A DNA stretch of 64,000 nt from Pseudomonas antarctica (lineage in GTDB: Bacteria; Pseudomonadota; Gammaproteobacteria; Pseudomonadales; Pseudomonadaceae): the NCBI RefSeq assembly GCF_001647715.1, contig NZ_CP015600.1:3968001-4032000 (forward strand). Reading direction: 5' to 3'. The notes beneath the pieces were generated by a model. That model worked only from the letters and a program-made list of their open reading frames with translations. It did no database searches and had not been told where the DNA came from. A program made the translations under genes and the position numbers. Position 1 is the first letter of the stretch, and each line of letters starts with the position of its first letter. Shown piece by piece: positions 56,793-64,000 of this stretch.

Positions 56793-57668
56793 ATGAGTGC
56801 CGAATTGATTGTCGACGCCCGCAATGCCGTGGGCGAGTGCCCGGTGTGGGTGCCGCAGGAAAACGCGCTGTACTGGGTGGATATCCCCAACGGCGGCCTG
56901 CAACGCTGGAGCGCCGCCACCGGCCATGTCGCCGCCTGGAAAGCGCCGCAAATGCTTGCGTGCATTGCCCGCACCACAACGGGCAATTGGCTCGCCGGCA
57001 TGGAAAGCGGTTTTTTCCAACTGACCCCGCACAACGATGGCAGCCTCGACACTACGCTTCTGGCGAGTGTCGAGCACCCGCGCCCGGACATGCGCCTCAA
57101 CGATGGCCGCTGTGATCGCCAGGGCCGTTTCTGGGCCGGCAGCATGGTGCTGGACATGGGGTTGAACGCGGCCGAGGGCACCCTTTACCGCTACGCCTCA
57201 GGTGCGGCGCCGCAGGCTCAGTTAAGCGGTTTTATCACCCTGAATGGCCTGGCCTTCAGCCCTGACGGCCGCACAATGTACGCGTCGGACTCCCATCCGC
57301 TGGTGCAGCAGGTCTGGGCCTTCGATTACGACATCGAAACCGGCACGCCGTCCAATCGCCGTGTGTTTGTCGATATGCAGCAGTACCCCGGGCGCCCCGA
57401 CGGCGCAGCGGTAGATGCCGACGGCTGCTATTGGATCTGCGCCAATGACGCCGGGCTGATTCACCGCTTCACCCCCGAGGGTCGCCTCGACCGTTCCCTG
57501 AGCGTGCCGGTGAAAAAACCCAGCATGTGCGCCTTTGGCGGCAGCCGCCTGGACACGTTGTTCGTCACCTCGATCCGTGACGACCAGAGTGAACAGTCAC
57601 TGGCCGGCGGCGTATTCGCCCTGGACCCTGGCGTCCAGGGCCTGCCCGAACCGACCTTTGCCCTCTAA
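56793..57668 (+). CDS. SMP-30/gluconolactonase-family aldarolactone hydrolase
   Basis: The product is 291 residues. The six-bladed propeller metal ligands are visible: Glu in AVGECPVW, Asn/Asp in RLNDGRCDRQGRFWAG, and PDGAAVDADGCYW. It would open the lactone made by Udh to galactarate or glucarate. ATG 56793 was preferred; GTG 56787 is an in-frame alternative. The stop overlaps the next start (TAATG). Confidence 0.87.
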   Translation: MSAELIVDARNAVGECPVWVPQENALYWVDIPNGGLQRWSAATGHVAAWKAPQMLACIARTTTGNWLAGMESGFFQLTPHNDGSLDTTLLASVEHPRPDMRLNDGRCDRQGRFWAGSMVLDMGLNAAEGTLYRYASGAAPQAQLSGFITLNGLAFSPDGRTMYASDSHPLVQQVWAFDYDIETGTPSNRRVFVDMQQYPGRPDGAAVDADGCYWICANDAGLIHRFTPEGRLDRSLSVPVKKPSMCAFGGSRLDTLFVTSIRDDQSEQSLAGGVFALDPGVQGLPEPTFAL

Positions 57669-58573
57669 TGGGTTGGACTGCGATGCTGATTGAACTCGAA
57701 GATAACCTGACCCACCTTACCCTGGCTCCGGCCGTGGGCGGGAGCATCGTCAACTGGCGCGTACGCGCCACCGGGCAAGCGCTGTTGCGACACACGGATG
57801 AGCACGCGCTGAACAGCGGTTTGCCGGGCAAGCTGGGCTGTTATCCCTTGGCGCCCTGGTCCAACCGGATCGCCCTGGGCGGTTTTGACAACCCCGATGG
57901 CTGGCTGGACCTGACGCCCAACAGCCTCACCGATCCGCTGCCGATCCATGGCTCAGCCTGGCAACAGGCGTGGCAGGTGGTCAGCCAGACGGCGGATGAA
58001 GTGGTGCTCGAGGTGGTGTGCGGCACACCGTTCGCCTACCGCGCCGAGCAGCGGTTTCGCTTGAATAACGGTGAGCTGAGCATCGCGTTGCGCGTGACGC
58101 ATCTGGCTGAGCACGCGGCGTGGCACGGTTTGGGCTTGCACCCCTACTTGCCGCGTCAGCCAGGCACACGGTTGCAGGCCAGGGCTAAGCAGGTGTGGTT
58201 GAGTGATGCGTCGAAGCTGCCTACCGGGCTGGCGCCAGTGCCGGAAAATTGGGACTTCAAGGTCTCAAAAGCCCTGCCCGCAGGCCTGGTGGACAATGGG
58301 TTTTGCCAATGGGACGGGCATTGCCGGATTGAGCAGCCAGAGCTGGGGTATGTGCTGGAGTGCCGGGCGACCGGCGCCGATTACTTCCTGTTGTACTGCC
58401 CGCCGGGGTTGGGGTTCTTTTGCATTGAGCCGGTGAGCCATCCGGTGAATGCCCATCATCTGCCAGGGCGGCCTGGCCTCAAACTGTTAGAACAAGGCCA
58501 ATCAATCCAACTCGATTTCAACCTCAACTACCATCCAACTGTGGGCTTGCTCGCGAATGCGGTGGATCAGTAA
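57668..58573 (+). CDS. Aldose 1-epimerase-like protein with REP-derived C-terminus
   Basis: The product is 301 residues of the galactose mutarotase superfamily: NRIALGGF, the active-site HG region PIHGSAWQ, GLHPYLP, and a conserved C-terminal IEPVSHPVNAHHLPG. In this cluster it probably equilibrates uronate anomers for Udh. Start ATG 57668 overlaps the preceding stop. The last 11 codons (TVGLLANAVDQ) and the stop are encoded within a REP element (58540-58573), so the natural C-terminus has been replaced or extended. Confidence 0.85.
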   Translation: MGWTAMLIELEDNLTHLTLAPAVGGSIVNWRVRATGQALLRHTDEHALNSGLPGKLGCYPLAPWSNRIALGGFDNPDGWLDLTPNSLTDPLPIHGSAWQQAWQVVSQTADEVVLEVVCGTPFAYRAEQRFRLNNGELSIALRVTHLAEHAAWHGLGLHPYLPRQPGTRLQARAKQVWLSDASKLPTGLAPVPENWDFKVSKALPAGLVDNGFCQWDGHCRIEQPELGYVLECRATGADYFLLYCPPGLGFFCIEPVSHPVNAHHLPGRPGLKLLEQGQSIQLDFNLNYHPTVGLLANAVDQ

Positions 58574-58619
58574 CACACCCACCGACTGACACACCGCATT
58601 CGCAATGCCTACTCCCACA
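58540..58619. repeat. REP doublet fused to the epimerase gene
   Basis: TGTGGG-CTTGCTCGCGAATGCGG pairs with CCGCATTCGC and ACTCCCACA. The left arm lacks the AGCG normally found after GTGGG and encodes the end of the epimerase. The right arm is also diverged. Confidence 0.82.
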
Positions 58620-58627
58620 TGTCTGTG

Positions 58628-59782
58628 TCAGGGCGGTGTGTTTTTGAGGCGCCCTGCCGTGTCGATACTCACCACCACCGACAACCCCGGCCGCAGGCGC
58701 TCGATCTCGGCCTGGTCGGGGTCAACCGTAATCCTCACCGGCACCCGCTGGGCAATCTTCACAAAGTTGCCGGTGGCATTGTCCGCCTGCAACAGGCTGA
58801 ACTCCGACCCGGTCGCCGGGGAAATATGCTGCACCGTGCCGTGAAACTTGCGGTGGTTCAGCGCATCGACGGTGAAGGTCACCGGCTGGCCAACCTGCAC
58901 ATTGTCCATCTGGGTTTCTTTCATATTGGCAATCACCCACAACTGGGGCGGCACCAGGGCCATCAACTGCGCGCCGGAGTTGACGTAGGCACCGAGGCGT
59001 ACGCCAATCTGCCCCAGTTGGCCGTCACGCGGCGCGATGATGCGGGTGTTGGACAGGTCGATACGCGCCAGTTCCACGGCCGCATCGGCACTCGCCACAG
59101 CGGCTTCCAACGAACCGCGATTGACGATCACCGTTTGCAGGTCCTGCCGGGCAATTTCCAGGCTGGCCTGGGCCTGGGCCACAGCGGCGATGGTCTGCGC
59201 ATTCGCGGCGCGGGCCACATCCAACTCACGCTTGGACACCGAACCGTCGCTGATCAATTCTTCGTTTCGGCGCAAATCGGCAGTGCTTTTGCGCGCCTGG
59301 GCCTGGCTGTCCACCAGTGCGGCCTGGCGCAGTTTGATCGTCGCTTCGGCGCTGTTGCGTTGCTGCACCACGTTGGCCAATGAAGCTTTCTGCACGGCCA
59401 GTTGCGCCAGTGCCTGGTCGAGGCGTTGCTTGTAGATGCGATCATCCAGGCGTACCAACAGGTCGCCGGCCTTGACGAACTGGAAGTCCTGCACCGGCAC
59501 TTCATACACATAGCCGCTCAGTTGCGGGCCGATAATCGTCACCTGCCCGCGCACCAGGGCGTTCTCGGTGGTTTCCACCGCGCTGCTGAACGGTGGCAAC
59601 TGCCAGGCATACAGCACGATCAGCACACCGACGATCGCGATCGCGGCAAAGCCCAGGGACGAGATGATGCGCACCCGCAGCGAGCGCGGCTCGGTGACCG
59701 ATGCACCCGGCGGCGTGGTGCCTTCCGGGGTGGACGCGATGGCGTTAGTGGTGGTCGTGGTGCTGGTGGTCGGTTCGGTCAT
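58628..59782 (-). CDS. HlyD/EmrA-family periplasmic adaptor
   Basis: The product is 384 residues. A Thr/Pro-rich N-terminus (about 1-33) is followed by one membrane helix (about 38-58), a barrel-sandwich domain (LSGYVYEVPVQDFQFVKAGD), a coiled-coil hairpin (about 110-215), and IIAPRDGQLGQIGVRLGAYV. It connects the MFS pump encoded upstream to an outer-membrane channel not found here. ATG 59782 overlaps the MFS stop (ATGA). The long Thr run near the N-terminus is unusual. Confidence 0.9.
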   Translation of the reverse strand: MTEPTTSTTTTTNAIASTPEGTTPPGASVTEPRSLRVRIISSLGFAAIAIVGVLIVLYAWQLPPFSSAVETTENALVRGQVTIIGPQLSGYVYEVPVQDFQFVKAGDLLVRLDDRIYKQRLDQALAQLAVQKASLANVVQQRNSAEATIKLRQAALVDSQAQARKSTADLRRNEELISDGSVSKRELDVARAANAQTIAAVAQAQASLEIARQDLQTVIVNRGSLEAAVASADAAVELARIDLSNTRIIAPRDGQLGQIGVRLGAYVNSGAQLMALVPPQLWVIANMKETQMDNVQVGQPVTFTVDALNHRKFHGTVQHISPATGSEFSLLQADNATGNFVKIAQRVPVRITVDPDQAEIERLRPGLSVVVSIDTAGRLKNTPP

Positions 59783-61425
59783 GAAGTAACGCCGCTGGGT
59801 TGAACGAGAGGGGCTGCTGTCTTGGTGGTACTCATCAGCCACAGACTGCGGATAAATATCCAGAGCATGGTGAGGATCGCGATGATCGCAATCAACATGA
59901 ACACATCGTTGTAGGCCATCACGTTCGCCTCACGCGTGGCCGCAGTGGCCAGGCTGCGGATGCCCATCAGGTTACGCAATTGCGGGTCGGCGATGACGCC
60001 GCCATAGGCCGAACCGCCGCTCTGCACCCGCGCGGCCACAAGCGGGTCAAGCAGGGTCAGGTGCTCGACGATCATGCTGGAGTGGTACTTCTCGCGCACG
60101 ATCTGAAAGGTGCCCAGCAAGGCCGCGCCAATCAAGCCCCCAAGGTTCTGGCAAATGCCGAACATCACCGAGAAACTCACCAGGTTGCGCGGGTTGGTCA
60201 ACACGTTTTTCGTGCCCAGCACCATCGTCGGCCCGAGAAAGAAGGTGCCGCCAAAGCCTAGCAGGAACTGGCTGATGTACAGGTTCTGCGGACGGGTCAG
60301 GTTGCTGGAGAAGCTGTCCATCACCGAACCCGTGGCCATCAGCGCCAGGGAGATGATCAACGGCATCAGCAAGTGGGCCGGGTTGATCGTCAGCGCACTG
60401 ACCACCAGCCCGGCAATCGCCCCGGCCAGCATCACCACGTACAACGTGTGCATCTGCTGGTAGCTCATGTTCAACATCTGCATGAACCCCACGGCGCCGG
60501 TGGACTGCTCCGACAGCACCATGCGAATCAGCACCACCGCCAGCGCCAGGCGGATCATCACGCCACTGCCCAACCAACGGGTCATCAGCAACGGGTTTTT
60601 GCGGTTATGCTCGATGGCCAGGCCAGCCATGATCAGCACCAGGGAACAGGCCGAGGCGACGCCGATCCACGGCGCTTCCAGCCACCAGTCGATACGCCCC
60701 AGGGACAGCACCGCGCAGAGCAGTGCCACGCCGGTGGCGAGGATGCCGAAGGTGAGGAAGTCGAGTTTTTCAAAAGTCTTGAAGCGATCGCCGGGCGGTA
60801 ACTTGAGCAGAAATACGCAGCCGAGGCAGATCAGTGCCAGGCCCAGTTCAAACAGGTACAACCCGCGCCATTCGGCGATTTGCAGCAAATCTTCGGAGAA
60901 CAATCGCGCCAGCGGCAACGCCAACTGCGCGGTGCCCAGCCCCAGCACCAGGGCTTTCATGCGCCACTTCGCCGGGAACGCCTGGATCATGTAGTACAAG
61001 CCCAACGAACTCAGTGCCGCACCCACCATACCGTGGGCCGCCCGCACCGCAATCGCCGAACTGAGGTCGTTGACGAACAAATGGCCGAAGGTCACCAGTG
61101 CATACAGCACCAGGAACACCTCGGTAAACGCACGCAAGCCGAACTGCTGGCGAAACTTCACCAGCAACAGGTTCATGCACACGTTGGTCATGACATAAGC
61201 AGCGGGCAGCCAGGCCATTTCGGCGGTGGTCGCGCCGAGAGCACCCTGCAGGTATTGCAGGTTGGCGATCACCAGGGCGTTGCCCAGCCCGCCGGTAATC
61301 GCGACCAATACGCCGACCAGCGCAAACAGCCAGCGCTTGTGCGTGGGGTGCAGCGGCGTCGACGGCGAGCCGGGCAGGCTCGGTCGCTCGTGGGGCTGCC
61401 AGGTGTGGGGGGTGTATTTGTCCAT
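59779..61425 (-). CDS. DHA2-family MFS exporter (EmrB-like)
   Basis: The product is 548 residues with about 14 membrane helices. It is the drug:H+ antiporter-2 type found in EmrAB systems, with an AAYVMTNVCMNLLLVKF segment and acidic and basic residues in helix loops. Substrates are unknown; drugs, fatty acids or siderophores are typical. ATG 61425 (MDKYTPHTWQPHERP) lies 90 nt inside a longer frame that has no membrane or domain support. It is coupled to the adaptor gene downstream. Confidence 0.88.
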   Translation of the reverse strand: MDKYTPHTWQPHERPSLPGSPSTPLHPTHKRWLFALVGVLVAITGGLGNALVIANLQYLQGALGATTAEMAWLPAAYVMTNVCMNLLLVKFRQQFGLRAFTEVFLVLYALVTFGHLFVNDLSSAIAVRAAHGMVGAALSSLGLYYMIQAFPAKWRMKALVLGLGTAQLALPLARLFSEDLLQIAEWRGLYLFELGLALICLGCVFLLKLPPGDRFKTFEKLDFLTFGILATGVALLCAVLSLGRIDWWLEAPWIGVASACSLVLIMAGLAIEHNRKNPLLMTRWLGSGVMIRLALAVVLIRMVLSEQSTGAVGFMQMLNMSYQQMHTLYVVMLAGAIAGLVVSALTINPAHLLMPLIISLALMATGSVMDSFSSNLTRPQNLYISQFLLGFGGTFFLGPTMVLGTKNVLTNPRNLVSFSVMFGICQNLGGLIGAALLGTFQIVREKYHSSMIVEHLTLLDPLVAARVQSGGSAYGGVIADPQLRNLMGIRSLATAATREANVMAYNDVFMLIAIIAILTMLWIFIRSLWLMSTTKTAAPLVQPSGVTS

Positions 61426-61534
61426 TGCATGACCTTGATGATCCGACGTGCAAGGCCGGTGAATCCGTGACTCAGGGCCTAGTAAACCTGAGAGGCGTTC
61501 ATCTTGCCATGTCAAATATGTACACGGTCAACAC

Positions 61535-61605
61535 TGTGAGAGATGGCTTGCCTGCGATCGCGGTGGGTCAGCCACACCGCTATCGCAGGCAAGCCAGTTC
61601 TCACA
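61535..61605. repeat. REP doublet (class 2 variant, GTGAGA)
   Basis: TGTGAGAGATGGCTTGCCTG and CAGGCAAGCCAGTTCTCACA form inverted arms of about 30 nt. The usual GTGGGAG is GTGAGAG here. It lies between the MFS promoter region and the TauE gene end. Confidence 0.82.
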
Positions 61606-61623
61606 GTTGGACTGTATTCCAGG

Positions 61624-62436
61624 TCAGGGTGAGAGTGTTGCCTTGATGAGCATTCCGACAGCCACCAGCACACACAGGCTCGCGAAGCCTACCTGCAAGG
61701 TTCGTGCGCTGATCAACGAACACAAACGCCGCCCCGCCAGCATGCCGACAATGCTGGCGCTGATGAACATCCAGCCCACGGGCCCGATAGTCACACCGGC
61801 GTGCATCGCACCCGCCACGCCGATCAGCGAAATCAGGCTGATCACCATCAACGACGTAGCCACAATGCCGCGCATCTGCACATCGGTCAGTTGCTTGAAC
61901 GCCGGCACGATCAGAAACCCGCCGCCCACGCCGAGTAAGCCCGACACCGCGCCGGTCACTGCGCCCAGCGCTGCCAGGGTGGCCGTGCATTTGGCGGTCC
62001 AGGCCAGGCGCCCGGTTTGCTGGTTGAGCATGCAGTTTTTTTGGCCCCAGGACGCGGCACCATGGTCGCTGGGCCCGGCCTCGACCTTTTCACGTTGCAA
62101 CATGCGCCAGGCCACCAGCACCATCAACGCGCTGAACAAGCCCATCAGCAGGTGCTCCGACAACTGGTGTGCGACAAACACACCCAGCGGTGAAAACAGC
62201 GCGCCGAGCAAGGCAATCAACAACGCGGCACGGTAGCGCACCAGGCCGTGACGCAACCCATGGACCGCCCCGACCGCCGCCGCCGCACCTACGGCGAGCA
62301 ACGACACCGGCGCCGCCTGGGTCATGGTCAAGCCCAGCCCCAGTACCAACGCCGGCACCGCGAGGATGCCGCCGCCCGCGCCAGTCAGGCCCATGACCAG
62401 GCCCATCAATAACCCCAACACACTCGCCAGCAGCAT
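61624..62436 (-). CDS. TauE/SafE-family sulfite/sulfur-anion exporter
   Basis: The product is 270 residues with about eight membrane helices in two halves, each containing the glycine-rich pattern of the family (LTGAGGGILAVPAL and LLGVGGGFLIVPAF). It presumably exports sulfite or a related anion produced during sulfide oxidation. Its ATG (62436) directly touches the stop codon of the sulfide:quinone oxidoreductase gene, so the two are tightly coupled. Confidence 0.9.
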   Translation of the reverse strand: MLLASVLGLLMGLVMGLTGAGGGILAVPALVLGLGLTMTQAAPVSLLAVGAAAAVGAVHGLRHGLVRYRAALLIALLGALFSPLGVFVAHQLSEHLLMGLFSALMVLVAWRMLQREKVEAGPSDHGAASWGQKNCMLNQQTGRLAWTAKCTATLAALGAVTGAVSGLLGVGGGFLIVPAFKQLTDVQMRGIVATSLMVISLISLIGVAGAMHAGVTIGPVGWMFISASIVGMLAGRRLCSLISARTLQVGFASLCVLVAVGMLIKATLSP

Positions 62437-63681
62437 TTAATCCACCTTGCTCAGGCGGGTCAGCCATTCGCGGCCCTTGAGCATGCCGTTCCAGTAGAAC
62501 CACGGCAGCAGCGTGGCCTTGAGAAACCACATCGAGCGGCGCGCCCGGGTCGGGTCCAATGGAAAGGTCGGCAGCAGTTTGCCGCCGTAACCGAACTCGG
62601 CCAGCACCACCTTGCCCTTCTCCACCGTCAGCGGGCACGAACCATAGCCGTCGTACTTGAGCGGCAGCGGCGCCTGCTTGCGCAGGGCCAGCAGGTTTTC
62701 CGCGACGACCACGATCTGTTTGCGCACGGCGGCGGCAGTCTTGGCGTTGGTGGTGCCGCATACATCGCCGAGGCCGAAGATGTGCGGGTAGCGCAAGTGC
62801 TGCAAGCTGTGGGGGTGCACTTCGCACCAGCCGGCGGCATCGGCCAGGAGGCTTTGGCGGATGAAGTCCGGGGAGACTTGCGGCGGAACCACGTGCAGCA
62901 GGTCAAAGGTTTTCTCTTCAACCGTGACAGTGCCCTCGGCGTTCTTTACTTCGAACCAGGCCTTGCGTGCCGGGCCATCAACCCTGATCAGGTTTGAGTT
63001 GAACGCCAGGTGCGCGTTGTATTTCTCGATGTATTTCATCAGCGGCGGCACAAAGGTCGCCACCCCGAACAGGGCCGCTCCCGCCAGATTGAATTCCACG
63101 TCAATGTTCTTCAGGTGGCCTTGCTTGAGCCAGTGATCGCAGGACAGGTACATGGCCTTTTGCGGCGCGCCCGCGCATTTGATCGGCATGGCCGGCTGGG
63201 TAAAAATCGCCTTGCCGCCCTTGAGTTGCTGCACCAATTGCCAGGTGTAGGCAGCGTGCTGGTAACTGTAGTTGGAGGTGACGCCGTTCTGGCCGAGGGT
63301 GTCTTGCAGGCCTTCGACTTTCTCCCAGGCCAGGCGCAGGCCGGGACAGACGATGAGGTTTTGCCAGGTGACGCGCTGGCCACTGTCGAGCACCAGGGTG
63401 TGTTCGTCGGGCAGCAACTCGGTGACGGTGGCCTGCACCCAGGTGACGCCGTTGGGTAGCACGTCGGCCAGTGGGCGCCGGGTCTTTTTCAGGTCGTAGG
63501 CACCGCCGCCGACAAGGGTCCAGGCTGGCTGGTAGCAGTGGAATTCGCTCGGTTCGATAAGGGTGATGTTCAGGTGCGGGTCGCGCTTGAGCAAGCTGGC
63601 CAGCAGGCCGATACCTGCCGAGCCGCCGCCGATGACTACGATGTCGCCACTGATGGTTGGTCCACAGTGTTGCTCGGTCAT
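62437..63681 (-). CDS. sqr: Sulfide:quinone oxidoreductase (FAD-dependent)
   Basis: The product is 414 residues. The FAD site is IVVIGGGSAGIGLLASLL and the second nucleotide motif is GLGDVCGTTNAKTAAAVRKQ. Cysteines in NLIVCPGLRL, MPIKCAGAPQK, YLSCDHW and DVCG fit the SQR active-site pattern, though which pair is catalytic is not settled here. It oxidises sulfide to sulfane sulfur or persulfide and passes electrons to quinone at the inner membrane. ATG 63681 is the family-type start. It lies 51 nt downstream of the BigR-like repressor gene. Confidence 0.88.
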   Translation of the reverse strand: MTEQHCGPTISGDIVVIGGGSAGIGLLASLLKRDPHLNITLIEPSEFHCYQPAWTLVGGGAYDLKKTRRPLADVLPNGVTWVQATVTELLPDEHTLVLDSGQRVTWQNLIVCPGLRLAWEKVEGLQDTLGQNGVTSNYSYQHAAYTWQLVQQLKGGKAIFTQPAMPIKCAGAPQKAMYLSCDHWLKQGHLKNIDVEFNLAGAALFGVATFVPPLMKYIEKYNAHLAFNSNLIRVDGPARKAWFEVKNAEGTVTVEEKTFDLLHVVPPQVSPDFIRQSLLADAAGWCEVHPHSLQHLRYPHIFGLGDVCGTTNAKTAAAVRKQIVVVAENLLALRKQAPLPLKYDGYGSCPLTVEKGKVVLAEFGYGGKLLPTFPLDPTRARRSMWFLKATLLPWFYWNGMLKGREWLTRLSKVD

Positions 63682-63732
63682 GGTCTTTTGCCTTTTATAG
63701 TCAATGCACACAAGGGTCGCTGCCGGATGGCG

Positions 63733-64000
63733 TCACGCCCAGCTTTTCATGACCGCGCCGCAGTACAGCCCGGACAAGGTTTTCATCACTTGAATCACTT
63801 CGTGGCTGGCCAGCCCGTAGAAAATGTATTTGCCTTCCCGACGGGTGGCGACCAACCCTTCGTCACGCAAGATGCCCAACTGTTGAGACAGCGTGGGCTG
63901 GCGCACGCCGGTCATGGTTTCCAGCTCGCCGACGTTGCGCTCGCCCTGGGTCAACTGGCACAAGATCAACAAGCGGTCCTCATTGGCCAGCGCCTTGAGC
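63733..64000 (-). CDS. ArsR-family sulfur-responsive repressor (BigR/SqrR-like), 5' end outside window
   Basis: About 88 C-terminal residues are visible; the frame is open to the right edge (LKALANEDRLLILCQLTQGE onward). The winged helix is QPTLSQQLGILRDEGLVATRREGKYIFYGL. One Cys in LLILCQ and one in SGLYCG fit the redox-switch pair of BigR, which forms a disulfide or tetrasulfide with persulfide and releases DNA. Metal-site residues of classic ArsR are not evident. It leads the sqr-tauE operon and likely represses it. Confidence 0.87.
   Translation of the reverse strand, partial: LKALANEDRLLILCQLTQGERNVGELETMTGVRQPTLSQQLGILRDEGLVATRREGKYIFYGLASHEVIQVMKTLSGLYCGAVMKSWA

Overview
The window is chromosomal DNA of a Pseudomonas, most likely of the P. 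fluorescens group. The evidence is the GC-rich sequence, the core block folD / tRNA-Arg-His-Leu-His / tig-clpP-clpX-lon-hupB-ppiD in the usual Pseudomonas order, the REP palindromes typical of fluorescent pseudomonads, and metabolic clusters known from that genus. There is no prophage, integron, CRISPR array or rRNA. This was read by eye without database searches, so family names rest on motifs, length and context.

Layout. 1-1972: a divergent oxidative-stress-type unit with a catalase-family peroxidase (cut by the left edge) facing an ECF sigma factor and its membrane anti-sigma factor; both directions carry the same promoter signature. 1969-8347 (minus): a seven-gene Csu-type archaic chaperone-usher pilus operon. 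8536-10974: zapE and a leucine-rich-repeat protein kinase. 11097-14824: a YebC-family gene, then a LysR regulator divergent from phnWX for 2-aminoethylphosphonate breakdown. 14939-22042: cytochrome b561, D-cysteine desulfhydrase/ACC deaminase family, 2,4-dienoyl-CoA reductase, a nitrilase-fold protein lacking catalytic residues, an AraC regulator, a 28-residue small ORF and a DUF2242 lipoprotein. 22205-32929: protein quality control (ppiD, hupB, lon, clpX, clpP, tig), a tRNA-like RNA, four tRNAs and folD. 33137-35634: pbpG and small envelope proteins. 35850-41629: an RND tripartite efflux operon.

41634-42746 is the most unusual stretch: a REP-associated tyrosine transposase (RAYT) gene followed by a 189-bp tandem array of REPs that has copied the last 27 bp of the neighbouring amidase gene. 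42720-51239 holds the complete reductive pyrimidine degradation pathway: NCS1 transporter, dihydropyrimidine dehydrogenase subunits PreT/PreA, dihydropyrimidinase, beta-ureidopropionase and a RutR-like TetR regulator. 51588-54296: a PAS-GGDEF diguanylate cyclase, an acetyltransferase and copC-copD. 54481-58573: uronate catabolism (OprD porin, uronate dehydrogenase, aldarolactonase, aldose-1-epimerase-like). 58628-61425: an EmrAB-like MFS/HlyD export pair. 61624-64000: sulfide handling (TauE/SafE exporter, sulfide:quinone oxidoreductase, BigR-like ArsR repressor cut by the right edge).

REP palindromes of three sequence classes punctuate many of the intergenic gaps from 10980 onward. One forms the C-terminal codons of the epimerase gene.
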